Source: Bacillus carboniphilus (GTDB lineage Bacteria > Bacillota > Bacilli > Bacillales > JC228). From it: a stretch of 64,000 bases of DNA. Positions 16,618 to 24,255 of this stretch are shown here, in pieces. The position numbers and the translations under genes were made by a program. Position 1 is the first letter of the stretch; each line of letters starts with the position of its first letter. The stretch is taken from contig NZ_BAAADJ010000058.1 in NCBI RefSeq assembly GCF_039522365.1, positions 1-64,000 of the forward strand, in the 5' to 3' direction. A model generated the notes under the pieces. That model did not search any database, was not told the DNA's origin, and saw only the letters and a program-made list of their open reading frames with translations.

Positions 16618-17433
16618 ATGAAGAAGGTATTTACTCTTGCAGGTTCAGATACAAGTGGTGGTGCTGGAATCCAAGCTGACCTCAAAACATTCCAAGAGCT
16701 TGGCGTATATGGAATGACAGCACTCACAACCATCGTAACGATGGATCCAAAAAACGGTTGGAATCATAATGTATTCCCAATCGAGCTTAGTACGATTGAA
16801 ACACAACTAGATACCATTCTTTCTGTCGGCATCGATGCTATGAAGACTGGGATGCTGGGTTCCGCAGAAATTATTGAATTAGCTGCTAAAACCATTGACC
16901 AACATGGGCTAGAAAAAGTTGTAATCGACCCAGTACTTGTATGTAAAGGTGAAAACGAAGTTCTACACCCTGAAACAGCTGTAGCTCTTCGCGAAGTACT
17001 TGTACCAAAGGCAACTGTAACAACACCAAACCTATTTGAAGCTAGCCAGTTAGCACAAATGAAGCCTCTAAAAACGGTTGAAGATATGAAAGAAGCAGCT
17101 GGCCGTATTCACGAACTTGGTGCTAAGTATGTAGTTGTTAAAGGTGGAGCAGATGTTGCTGGTAACTCTGCTGTGGATGTCCTTTATGATGGCTCAGACT
17201 TCACTTTACTTGAATCTAAAAAGCTAGAAACTACTTACACACATGGTGCAGGTTGTACGTTTGCAGCAGCTATTACAGCTGAACTTGCGAACGGGGCAGA
17301 CCCAAAGGCAGCTATTGAAAAAGCAAAAGCATTCGTTACGGATGCCATTGCGCATGGCTTCCAGTTAAACCAATACGTTGGACCGGTTATGCACGGTGCT
17401 TATCATGTATATGGTGAAGGTAGTAAGAAATAG
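16618..17433 (+). CDS. pdxK: Pyridoxine/pyridoxal/pyridoxamine kinase (ThiD-like)
   Basis: A 271-residue ribokinase-fold enzyme that phosphorylates B6 vitamers. It belongs to the ThiD-like PdxK group known from Bacillus (YwdB), not the classical PdxK. Evidence: N-terminal TLAGSDTSGGAGIQADLKTFQE, central VIDPVLVCKGENEVL, and the anion-hole and catalytic-base motif THGAGCTFAAAITAELA with the catalytic region GAGC. HMP or HMP-P kinase activity (ThiD) cannot be excluded by sequence. ATG after GGGGGT. Alone between the kinase gene and a terminator. Confidence 0.9.
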   Translation: MKKVFTLAGSDTSGGAGIQADLKTFQELGVYGMTALTTIVTMDPKNGWNHNVFPIELSTIETQLDTILSVGIDAMKTGMLGSAEIIELAAKTIDQHGLEKVVIDPVLVCKGENEVLHPETAVALREVLVPKATVTTPNLFEASQLAQMKPLKTVEDMKEAAGRIHELGAKYVVVKGGADVAGNSAVDVLYDGSDFTLLESKKLETTYTHGAGCTFAAAITAELANGADPKAAIEKAKAFVTDAIAHGFQLNQYVGPVMHGAYHVYGEGSKK

Positions 17434-17441
17434 GTATTTGG

Positions 17442-17468
17442 AAAAGAGCCTGGAATGGGCTCTTTTTT
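17442..17468 (+). terminator. Intrinsic terminator of pdxK
   Basis: AAAAGAGCC/GGGCTCTTTT stem with TGGAAT loop and T-run. Confidence 0.92.
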
Positions 17469-17509
17469 GTTGGGGGAGCAGTCAATATAAGGGGCACCTT
17501 TTGGCCGGG

Positions 17510-17806
17510 ATTGCACCCTTCATACCCAGAATTGCATCTCCACATCCAGAATTACACCTCCACACCCGGAATTGCACCTTCACACCCAGATTTGCACCTT
17601 CACACCTGGAATTGCACCTCCACACCCGGAATTGCACCTCCACACCCGGAATTGCACCTTCACACCCAGATTTGCACCTTCACACCCAGATTTGCACCTT
17701 CACACCCAGAATTGCACCTCCATACCCGGAATTGCACCTTCACACCCGGAATTGCACCTCCACACCCGGAATTGCACCTTCACACCCAGATTTGCACCTC
17801 CACACA
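17510..17806. repeat. 20-bp tandem minisatellite, about 15 copies
   Basis: The unit is ATTGCACCTTCACACCCGGA with variation at a few fixed positions: A/T at 1, T/C at 10, G/A at 18. Fourteen full units plus a partial unit run head to tail from 17510 to 17806. There are no spacers, so it is not CRISPR. Because 20 is not a multiple of three, each plus-strand frame reads a 20-residue repeat and stays open, which gives spurious reading frames. One of these runs without a stop into yojF. It sits between the pdxK terminator and yojF. Confidence 0.95.
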
Positions 17807-17915
17807 ACCCAAAACCCCATTTTTATTAAATTCCAAACTAATCCCTTCGCATTTTCCCATCCTTTTTAGTAAAATTATTAAAAAGAACATGCACGTAAAG
17901 GATGGAGGGAATGTT

Positions 17916-18263
17916 TTGAAGCCTGTTGTAGTGGGTGAAGTCCAAAGAAAACTGGAAGAGTTTAAAAAACAAGAGGTTTATATTCACTTAGAAACCACGA
18001 ATGGCGCCTATGCATCACATCAGGATGAGAATTTTTTCTCTGCTGGTGCGTATATCCGCAATGCAAAATTAGAATATGAAATCGGAAAGATTACGGGAGA
18101 TGGTCCATATCGTGTCGGTCTTAAGCTCCCATTTGGTTGGGTATATGCGGAAGGAATTACTGACTTTGAAATTGATGATCAGGATCGCCTGTTAATGGCA
18201 GGCCATGATTTCCAAGGAAAACTTGCAGTTGCCCTTCAAATTAGTAGAAACCCATTTAATTAA
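17916..18263 (+). CDS. yojF: YojF family protein (bacillithiol-linked)
   Basis: A 115-residue protein of the YojF (DUF1806) family. KPVVVGEVQRKLEEFKKQEV, YIHLETTNGAYASH and FSAGAYIRNAKLEYEIGKI are diagnostic. It is nearly always next to bshB2, as here (21 bases apart), so a helper role around bacillithiol is inferred; no activity is established. The start is TTG at 17916, with GGAGGG six bases upstream; the upstream open frame is only the tandem repeat. Confidence 0.9.
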   Translation: MKPVVVGEVQRKLEEFKKQEVYIHLETTNGAYASHQDENFFSAGAYIRNAKLEYEIGKITGDGPYRVGLKLPFGWVYAEGITDFEIDDQDRLLMAGHDFQGKLAVALQISRNPFN

Positions 18264-18284
18264 GAAGCGAAAGGAGTCTAAAAT

Positions 18285-18968
18285 ATGGAAAAGGAACGTC
18301 ACGTTTTAGTTGTATTTCCACACCCTGATGATGAGGCCTTTGGAGTGTCTGGTACTATCATCAATCATGTTCAAAATGGTACCGGGGTTACATATGCTTG
18401 CCTAACCTTAGGAGAAATGGGAAGAAATATGGGTATTCCTCCTTTCGCTACTCGGGAATCCCTTCCTCTCATTCGTAAAGAGGAGTTAAAGGACGCAGCC
18501 CGTGTGATGGGAATCCAAGATTTACGTATGCTTGGTTACAGAGATAAAACGGTTGAGTTTGAAGACGATGAGCTGTTGGCCGAGAGAATCCATTCTATCA
18601 TTCAAGAAGTTAATCCATCTCTTATTATCACATTTTATCCGGGTTATTCTGTCCACCCTGACCATGATGCTACAGGTCGAGCTGTGGTCAAGGCCGTATC
18701 ATTGATACCTGAAAATGACCGTCCTAAATTACATTGTGTCGCATTTTCAAGAGATTGCGTCGAGAAATTAGGAGAACCTAATATCTATCACGATGTAAAA
18801 AATGTGATTCAGCAAAAGGTAGATACCATTAAAGCACATAAATCCCAAACACAGCTAATGGCAGCTCAATGGGAGGAAAGTATAAAAAACAACGATGAGG
18901 AAGTCATCAATCGGTTAGGTACTGAACGTTTCTGGACCTTCCAATGGCAAAACCATGCACCGGCTTAA
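18285..18968 (+). CDS. bshB2: Bacillithiol biosynthesis deacetylase BshB2
   Basis: A 227-residue zinc-dependent LmbE-like deacetylase that removes acetyl from GlcNAc-malate during bacillithiol synthesis. The metal site is visible as FPHPDDEAFG (H13, D16) and a second histidine in SVHPDHDATGRAV. The length and the neighbour yojF assign it to BshB2 rather than BshB1. Bacillithiol is the main thiol of Bacillaceae. Terminator follows at 18983. Confidence 0.93.
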   Translation: MEKERHVLVVFPHPDDEAFGVSGTIINHVQNGTGVTYACLTLGEMGRNMGIPPFATRESLPLIRKEELKDAARVMGIQDLRMLGYRDKTVEFEDDELLAERIHSIIQEVNPSLIITFYPGYSVHPDHDATGRAVVKAVSLIPENDRPKLHCVAFSRDCVEKLGEPNIYHDVKNVIQQKVDTIKAHKSQTQLMAAQWEESIKNNDEEVINRLGTERFWTFQWQNHAPA

Positions 18969-18982
18969 TGGCCCCTAAAAAT

Positions 18983-19029
18983 AAAGGATGCGGAGAGAAA
19001 TATATGCTTTTTCTCCGCATCCTTTTTTT
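18983..19029 (+). terminator. Intrinsic terminator of yojF-bshB2
   Basis: GGATGCGGAGA and TCTCCGCATCC form an 11-bp perfect stem with a 15-base loop, then TTTTTTT. Confidence 0.9.
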
Positions 19030-19037
19030 CATTCTTA

Positions 19038-19257
19038 GCCGGACACAGGTTCCGTTATTTTTATGAAACTGCCGGTTTTCTTGGCGCAAACGGACCCTCG
19101 TTCCGCTATTCGACTGTTTTAGGGCATTTGATGCCCATTTTAGCCAAATAGCGGATTTTCTGTCCGCCAAACACTCAAAAACACCCTCTTTTGGGCAAAT
19201 AACGGATCTCCTGTCCTTTTCGCCAGCTAGCCGGACACAGGTTCCGTTATTTATGAC
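19038..19257. repeat. Composite CGGA...TCCG repeat, copy 2
   Basis: Modules GGACACAGGTTCCGTTATTT, AACGGACCCTCGTTCCGCTA, CAAATAGCGGAT-N-CTGTCCG and CAAATAACGGATCTCCTGTC follow one another, with a closing CCGGACACAGGTTCCGTTAT at 19231-19250. The last module contains the stop codon of the GntR-type gene (19247-19249). The linker text (ATGAAA-GCCGGTTTT, AACACCCTCTTTTGGG) is shared with copy 3 at 35260. Confidence 0.85.
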
Positions 19258-19975
19258 TCCTCTTAATATGAATCGAAAATTTATAACGATCCGCGCGATA
19301 CACTGTTTTCACATACTCAAACGGCTTACCTTGTCTCGTAAACGTTCTTCGATTTATAACCAAGACGGGTTCTTTTTCTTTGATTTGAAGATGCTTCGCT
19401 TCTTTCTGCGTGGCTGAAGCCGATTCTATGGTTTGAAAGGCATCATCAATCCCAAGGCCTAACTTCATTTCGACATATTCATAAAGAGAATGATTCATAA
19501 TCTCTTCCGTTAAACTCTTCATTAAATTAGCTGGAAGAAAAGTGGTTTCAAATGCCATCGGAATTCCGTCGGCCAACCTGATTCTTTCAATCTTGTAAAC
19601 CGGATCATAATGAGATAGGTGTAACTGGTGAGCGACTTTTTCGTCAGCAGGAATGATCTGAAAGCTGACAGGCTGGTTGCTTGGGGTAAGACCTCTTGCT
19701 CTCATCTCTTCAGAAAAGCTTGTCACACCATGCAGGGTTTGTTCAACCTTTCGTTCCATAACATACGTGCCGCTTCCTCTTTTACGGACTAGAAATCCGG
19801 CATCTACTAAACCATTTACCGCCTGGCGAACCGTCATTCGACTCACCGCGAATTGTTCTGAGAGCTCTCGTTCTGAAGGGATCACGTCACCCGGTTGCCA
19901 ATCTTCTTCTATTTTCTTTTTCAAAGCTTGTTGAATTTGATAGTACATTGGCAATTGGTTTTCTTCGTTTCTCAC
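19247..19975 (-). CDS. GntR-family regulator, HutC/NagR subfamily
   Basis: A 242-residue regulator. N-terminal winged helix: MYYQIQQALKKKIEE, GDVIPSERELSEQFAVSRMTVRQAV, and the wing GSGTYVMERKVEQTL. The C-terminal effector domain is the UTRA (chorismate-lyase-like) fold, with IERIRLADGIPMAFETTFLP and a final KTVYRADRYKF. It resembles NagR (YvoA), which senses amino-sugar phosphates, but no nag gene is adjacent, so the effector is open. GTG start at 19975, with GGAGGAGGGAG upstream. The stop codon lies inside a dispersed repeat. Probably autoregulated (see 20033). Confidence 0.87.
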   Translation of the reverse strand: MRNEENQLPMYYQIQQALKKKIEEDWQPGDVIPSERELSEQFAVSRMTVRQAVNGLVDAGFLVRKRGSGTYVMERKVEQTLHGVTSFSEEMRARGLTPSNQPVSFQIIPADEKVAHQLHLSHYDPVYKIERIRLADGIPMAFETTFLPANLMKSLTEEIMNHSLYEYVEMKLGLGIDDAFQTIESASATQKEAKHLQIKEKEPVLVINRRTFTRQGKPFEYVKTVYRADRYKFSIHIKRSHK

Positions 19976-20032
19976 AGAACTCCCTCCTCCCACCTATCTG
20001 GACTTGGAACTATCTTACAAGATGGAGAGGAA

Positions 20033-20046
20033 GTTGTCTATACACA
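20033..20046. promoter_or_regulatory. Candidate operator of the HutC/NagR-type regulator
   Basis: GTTGTCTATACACA contains the near-palindrome TGTCTATACA, similar in form to the TGGTCTAGACCA type sites of this subfamily. It lies about 60 bases upstream of the GTG start. Confidence 0.3.
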
Positions 20047-20071
20047 GAACCCTCACAATCCTGGCTTTAGC

Positions 20072-20779
20072 TTATTTTACAATAGCACTCCCAACAGGAG
20101 CTTTCCTCATAATTAGACGAGTTATAAAAAGCAATACAACCCCTATTCCAAGTAGCCAAATATATTGCAAAATCGCATCGTTCGTTGCAAATCCAATAAA
20201 AAACTCAATGAGTCGGTCTCTACCTTGAGGTAATATAATCGCAATAGCACATATTGCAATCACACTATATCCTCCAATCAAACCAAACCTAAAGAACATA
20301 ACTCCTAAGAAAAAGAAGAAAATCAAAACAAACAAAGCTAGCACACCATCTATAAAAAATCGTAGAATCCAAGTATCCTGTAATCCTGTTAATGTTGAAA
20401 AGTGAAAAAATTGAATTCCATTGATCTTTAGTACATCTACTAATTTGTCAAATATGGTAATCATAACATTGTGGAATGCAGACATTACGATCGCAAGCAA
20501 AAGAAAGTAAAGTGAAATTCCGACAAAATAGTTTCTTCTCGTTCCACCCATCTTTAAATTATAGGGGAACGTGTCCCTAACCGTCAGAAAACCACTTATT
20601 CCACAGAAAATATAAACTGCAACCGAACTACTAAAAATCATTATTGTTCCCTGACCTAAAGTGAAGGAAATCCCTGTCCCTAAAAGCATAAATCCAATCA
20701 GCACACTCCAAAAAATAGTGAGTGGTTGTCGTATGTCAAATAATGAAAAGGTTAGTACTGCCTTCATTTGTTTATTCAT
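20072..20779 (-). CDS. ABC-2 type permease-like membrane protein
   Basis: A 235-residue membrane protein with about six helices and a conserved-looking loop GGTRRNYFVGISLY between helices 2 and 3. It overlaps the ATPase gene by four bases and is the last gene of a regulator-ATPase-permease operon of the YtrABC kind. Substrate unknown; such systems respond to cell-wall antibiotics in B. subtilis. Confidence 0.8.
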   Translation of the reverse strand: MNKQMKAVLTFSLFDIRQPLTIFWSVLIGFMLLGTGISFTLGQGTIMIFSSSVAVYIFCGISGFLTVRDTFPYNLKMGGTRRNYFVGISLYFLLLAIVMSAFHNVMITIFDKLVDVLKINGIQFFHFSTLTGLQDTWILRFFIDGVLALFVLIFFFFLGVMFFRFGLIGGYSVIAICAIAIILPQGRDRLIEFFIGFATNDAILQYIWLLGIGVVLLFITRLIMRKAPVGSAIVK

Positions 20780-21651
20780 ACATGCTTTCTCCCTTCTCGA
20801 GATGAAGTTAAATAAACCATCAATTCCTGAACTGGAAGCGAATCTACCACTAATCCTAGATTTCGAGCAGCTTCTCTTCCACCATCTTGGCTATACACCA
20901 CAGCCACCTCTTGACCAGCAAATGACTTTCGGTGAATGACATTATATTCTTTGGCGAACAGGTCAATAGCAGATGTATCTCCTTGTACTTTATAACCATG
21001 TTCTCTTAGTACTTCTGCATCTTCCTTTAAAACTAGCTTCCCTTGTTGAAAGATCACCACTTGTTCGAATAAATTGCTGACTTCATCAATTAAATGAGTA
21101 GACAAAATGATGGTCCTAGGGTGGTCTTCATACTCTTCTAGTAAAAGCTCATAAAACCTTTGTCTGTGCACTGCATCCAAGCCAATGTAAGGTTCATCAA
21201 AGATAGTAATTGGCGCTCGGGACGCTAAACCTACAGTGATTCCTAATGCCGATTCCATTCCCTTAGACATTGCTTTTATCTTCATATTTTTATTTAAACT
21301 GAATTCCTCTAATAAACGTTCCGCAACTTCTTGGTCCCAGTTTGGATAATAGAGTGAACTGACAAGAAGAACCTCTTTAATTTTTAACCCCTTCTTAAAA
21401 TTTCCGCTCTCGTTAATTAAGCAAATGGATTCAGTAATCTTCTGATTTTCAAAAGGCTTTTGCCCATCAATCAGTACCTCTCCACTTGTTGGAAGGATGT
21501 GCCCTGCCAACGTTTGCATCAGAGTGGTTTTCCCTGCACCGTTTCTTCCTAACAACCCATAAATTTTATTTTTTTCAAGATCAAAGCTTACTTGATCTAG
21601 CGCATTATTTTTACCATATGCCTTCGTTATATTTTTCACTTCAATTTTCAT
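20776..21651 (-). CDS. ABC transporter ATP-binding protein (YtrB-like)
   Basis: A 291-residue ATPase. Walker A LLGRNGAGKTTLMQTLAG; Walker B PITIFDEPYIGLDAVHRQ; H-loop STHLIDEVS. The signature is unusual, AMSKGMESALGITVGLA in place of LSGGQ, a deviation seen in YtrB-type exporters. A C-terminal extension of about 70 residues follows the core. Its start overlaps the end of the GntR gene by 11 bases, so all three genes are coupled. Confidence 0.88.
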   Translation of the reverse strand: MKIEVKNITKAYGKNNALDQVSFDLEKNKIYGLLGRNGAGKTTLMQTLAGHILPTSGEVLIDGQKPFENQKITESICLINESGNFKKGLKIKEVLLVSSLYYPNWDQEVAERLLEEFSLNKNMKIKAMSKGMESALGITVGLASRAPITIFDEPYIGLDAVHRQRFYELLLEEYEDHPRTIILSTHLIDEVSNLFEQVVIFQQGKLVLKEDAEVLREHGYKVQGDTSAIDLFAKEYNVIHRKSFAGQEVAVVYSQDGGREAARNLGLVVDSLPVQELMVYLTSSREGRKHV

Positions 21652-22015
21652 GGTTTGTCCCCCTCTCCAACATATCCTTTAACTCTTGTGTACTAATGTC
21701 TAATTTTTCTGCTTCAGACCTTAATGGAATGATAAAACTTTCGAAAAACTGATCTTTTCTTTTTTTGACCAGCTGCGCTTTTGCTCCTTCTGCCACAAAC
21801 ATACCGATCCCTCTCTTCTTATAAAGAATCCCTTGATCCACTAATTGATTGATTCCCTTGGCTGCCGTCGCTGGGTTAATTTGATAGTGGGCAGCAAATT
21901 CATTGGTAGAAGGAACCCGGTCCCCTTCTCTTAAAGAGTCGTTAATGATACGATCTTCAATTTGTTCTGCAATTTGCTGAAATATGGGTTTGCTATTATC
22001 TAGTGATGAACTCAT
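21641..22015 (-). CDS. GntR-family regulator, YtrA subfamily
   Basis: A 124-residue regulator: a winged helix at 1-75 (PIFQQIAEQIEDRIINDSLREGDRVPSTNEFAAHYQINPATAAKGINQL) followed by a short helical dimerisation tail, the YtrA layout (about 120-130 residues). It is the first gene of the operon with the ABC ATPase and permease, which it presumably represses. A matching palindrome lies upstream at 22068-22089. Start: ATG after GGAAGGGAG. Confidence 0.92.
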   Translation of the reverse strand: MSSSLDNSKPIFQQIAEQIEDRIINDSLREGDRVPSTNEFAAHYQINPATAAKGINQLVDQGILYKKRGIGMFVAEGAKAQLVKKRKDQFFESFIIPLRSEAEKLDISTQELKDMLERGTNHEN

Positions 22016-22067
22016 AAGGCACTCCCTTCCTTGTTCTTGATGCTGTATATTCTCGTTAGGTTATTAG

Positions 22068-22089
22068 GTTCATTACTTATGTAACTAAC
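22068..22089. promoter_or_regulatory. YtrA-type operator palindrome
   Basis: GTT--TTAC-TA-GTAA--AAC is an interrupted palindrome over 22 bases, 53 bases upstream of the YtrA-type regulator start. Its form (GTTnnTTACnTA core) is what short GntR repressors of this group bind. Confidence 0.6.
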
Positions 22090-22143
22090 TATAAAACTAA
22101 ATAACCAGTGTGTCAATATTTTTTCCAAACAATTCCTTACCAA

Positions 22144-22171
22144 TAAAAAAAGACCCTCATAAAGAGAGTCT
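22144..22171 (-). terminator. Intrinsic terminator after the sugar-dehydrogenase-like gene
   Basis: Minus strand AGACTCTC/GAGGGTCT stem followed by TTTTTTT. Confidence 0.85.
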
Positions 22172-23253
22172 TATGATTCCTCTGAAAGAGGCACCGACAC
22201 TAATTTATCATCGGCGTCATCTGGATTACCTCTTCCGTCTGTATTGTTCGTTACAAAGTATAGGATATCTTGATCTATCCAAACATCCCGCACTCGGCCA
22301 TATCCTTCGATAAATTTTTCAAGCTTTTGGTTTTGGACATGATAACGGTACACTCCGACTCCTCTAAGCCCTGCAAAGTAGATCCATCCTTTGTGAAAGT
22401 CCATTCCGGATGGTGCCCATGTTTGACTTCCAGAGTGGATTAGCGGTGCTTCCATTCCCTCTCGTTTTTGATCACCTGATATAATCGGCCATCCGTAATT
22501 ACGACCCGCTTGAATGATATTGATTTCATCCAGGGCAGATTGTCCATGCTCCGTACTATACATGGTTCCATCCGGACTCCATGTCAATCCCTGTGGATTC
22601 CGATGGCCATAGCTATAGACATAGGAATTAGGAAAAGGATTATCAGTTGGAATCGTGCCATCAAGGTTCATTCTTAAAATTTTACCGTTAATGGACTGAG
22701 GATCTTGAGCTGTCTCAGGTACAGTTGCATCTCCTGTTGTCACATATAGTTTTTGGTCTGGTCCAATTTGGAGACGTCCCCCGTGATGGAAAGTACTTGC
22801 AGGGATCCCGTCCAAAAGAGGCTTTGTTTCTACCCATTGATTCCCTTCTTGTTTCAAGATTGTCAGCCGGTTAAATAAGTCCTCACCACGTTGGTATGTA
22901 TAATAGGCATACGCCTCTTTTGTCTCTGTAAATCGAGGGGGAATAATAAATCCGAGTAACCCTGCTTCTGGAGTTTGTGCTAACCTTTCCTGTAACTGAA
23001 CCGTTTGACGTGATTTTGTTTCTCCATCATACATATAGATGTATCCAGTCCGTTCTGAGATGTAAAAAGTATCGTTGTGCTTTTGGATGGACCATGGTGT
23101 TTGGAGATTGCTTAGGAGAATCTCATGCCCCGCTCCTGTCACAACAGGTAGAGCTTCTCGACTCTCCTCCTTGCTTTCTTCTTTCTGACAAGCAGTCAGG
23201 ACGACACAAGCAAAAAACAACACCAATAAAAGCATACTTTTTACTGTGTTCAA
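22171..23253 (-). CDS. PQQ-dependent sugar dehydrogenase-like lipoprotein
   Basis: A 360-residue secreted lipoprotein: a hydrophobic signal of about 20 residues ends in the lipobox VLTAC. The rest is a six-bladed beta-propeller of the soluble glucose/sorbosone dehydrogenase (GSDH) family, with HHGGRLQIGPDQKLYVTTGD, SYGHRNPQGLTWSPDG, YSTEHGQSALDEIN and NYGWPIISG as the conserved blocks around the catalytic histidine and calcium/PQQ pocket. Bacillaceae are not known to make PQQ, so the cofactor and reaction are open. Start at TTG 23253, with AGGAG eight bases upstream; the GTG three codons earlier lies too close. Confidence 0.88.
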   Translation of the reverse strand: MNTVKSMLLLVLFFACVVLTACQKEESKEESREALPVVTGAGHEILLSNLQTPWSIQKHNDTFYISERTGYIYMYDGETKSRQTVQLQERLAQTPEAGLLGFIIPPRFTETKEAYAYYTYQRGEDLFNRLTILKQEGNQWVETKPLLDGIPASTFHHGGRLQIGPDQKLYVTTGDATVPETAQDPQSINGKILRMNLDGTIPTDNPFPNSYVYSYGHRNPQGLTWSPDGTMYSTEHGQSALDEINIIQAGRNYGWPIISGDQKREGMEAPLIHSGSQTWAPSGMDFHKGWIYFAGLRGVGVYRYHVQNQKLEKFIEGYGRVRDVWIDQDILYFVTNNTDGRGNPDDADDKLVSVPLSEES

Positions 23254-23264
23254 TGCATCCACTC

Positions 23265-24128
23265 CTACATTAGATTCATATATTTTGTAATCGCTCTAGC
23301 CACTCCATTTTCATTGTTGGTGGAAGTGATGTAATGGGCAATTTGTTTCACTTCTTCAGCAGCATTCCCCATTGCTACAGCTGTTCCTACAATTTCTAAC
23401 ATCGATAAATCGTTTAGCTGATCACCAACGGCTAAGGTTTCTGAAAGAGGGATTCCTTTCTTTTGGACAAATGCCTCTAACGCAATACCTTTCTGTGCGG
23501 ATTTATAGTTAATTTCAATATTGCCGAATGCAGATGAAGTGATGGCTAGATCCGGATCTTCTAATTCTAGCGCAGCTTTTTGCAACGCATCATGATCTTT
23601 ATCAAATACGAGCAGTTTATAAAGTTCGAAAGACGGTTCATCTACCAATAATTGATAATCTTCAACCACTTTCACATGTCCCTCTTCAAACCGTTTACGA
23701 GCTTCCTCCTCCATTTCCATCCATGGTACCGCTTCTTTGTTGGCTGATTGAAATAAATCTTTTAGTACGGCTAATCCTAACTTTGGATCTCTTGTATAGG
23801 TACCAGAGTTGGCATATAGCTCGTAATAATAGTTCCTTTCATCCAATTGATTCATGACTTTCTTAGCTAGTTCAGATGGAATTGGATTGGAGTATACTTT
23901 TTCACCTTGTTCATTTCTAATTTCCGCACCATTTACACAAATAATGGGGCATTCTAATTTTGCTTCTTCTAGAACGGAAGCTGCTTCAAAATATGAGCGG
24001 CCTGTTGCTACGATGATTTCAATTCCTTTTTCTTGAGCTTGCTTTAATGCTGTCTCGTTTTCCTTACTTATTTGTTGCTTTGCATTTAAGAGAGTTCCAT
24101 CCATATCTGTTGCGATACAGCGTAACAT
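23265..24128 (-). CDS. Cof-type HAD-IIB family phosphatase
   Basis: A 287-residue haloacid-dehalogenase hydrolase. Motif I is TDMDGTLLN (nucleophile D8, acid D10), motif II is VATGRSY, and motifs III/IV are QKGIALEAFVQKKG and AVGDQLNDLSMLE. The type IIB cap lies between motifs II and III. In B. subtilis relatives (YwtE and others) act on sugar phosphates or the riboflavin precursor phosphate; the substrate here is not fixed by sequence. It ends 11 bases before the lipoprotein start, so the two may be co-transcribed. Confidence 0.9.
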   Translation of the reverse strand: MLRCIATDMDGTLLNAKQQISKENETALKQAQEKGIEIIVATGRSYFEAASVLEEAKLECPIICVNGAEIRNEQGEKVYSNPIPSELAKKVMNQLDERNYYYELYANSGTYTRDPKLGLAVLKDLFQSANKEAVPWMEMEEEARKRFEEGHVKVVEDYQLLVDEPSFELYKLLVFDKDHDALQKAALELEDPDLAITSSAFGNIEINYKSAQKGIALEAFVQKKGIPLSETLAVGDQLNDLSMLEIVGTAVAMGNAAEEVKQIAHYITSTNNENGVARAITKYMNLM

Positions 24129-24223
24129 ATTATCAACCTGCCTTTATGTCTGTTTTCATAGTATGTCCTTTCTAATGTTTTCATAACTTGGCTTTTATAA
24201 TCAAGCAGGTTGATTTATCAATT

Positions 24224-24249
24224 AAAAAAGCCCAGGCATCACCCAGGCT
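24224..24249 (-). terminator. Intrinsic terminator after the epimerase gene
   Basis: AGCCTGGG/CCTGGGCT stem (two G-U pairs) followed on the minus strand by TTTTTT. Confidence 0.8.
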
Positions 24250-24255
24250 TGTGGT

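Noticed and set aside
17510-17806. CRISPR array
   Set aside because: Units are directly adjacent with no unique spacers, and no cas gene is in the window.
17378-17915. Open plus-strand frames with His/Thr/Pro-rich 20-residue repeats
   Set aside because: They arise because the 20-bp DNA repeat has no stop in any plus frame. No ribosome site precedes them, and the real downstream gene starts at 17916 with its own Shine-Dalgarno.
18907-19170. An 87-residue minus-strand frame
   Set aside because: It is formed by the bshB2 terminator and the composite repeat read in reverse.
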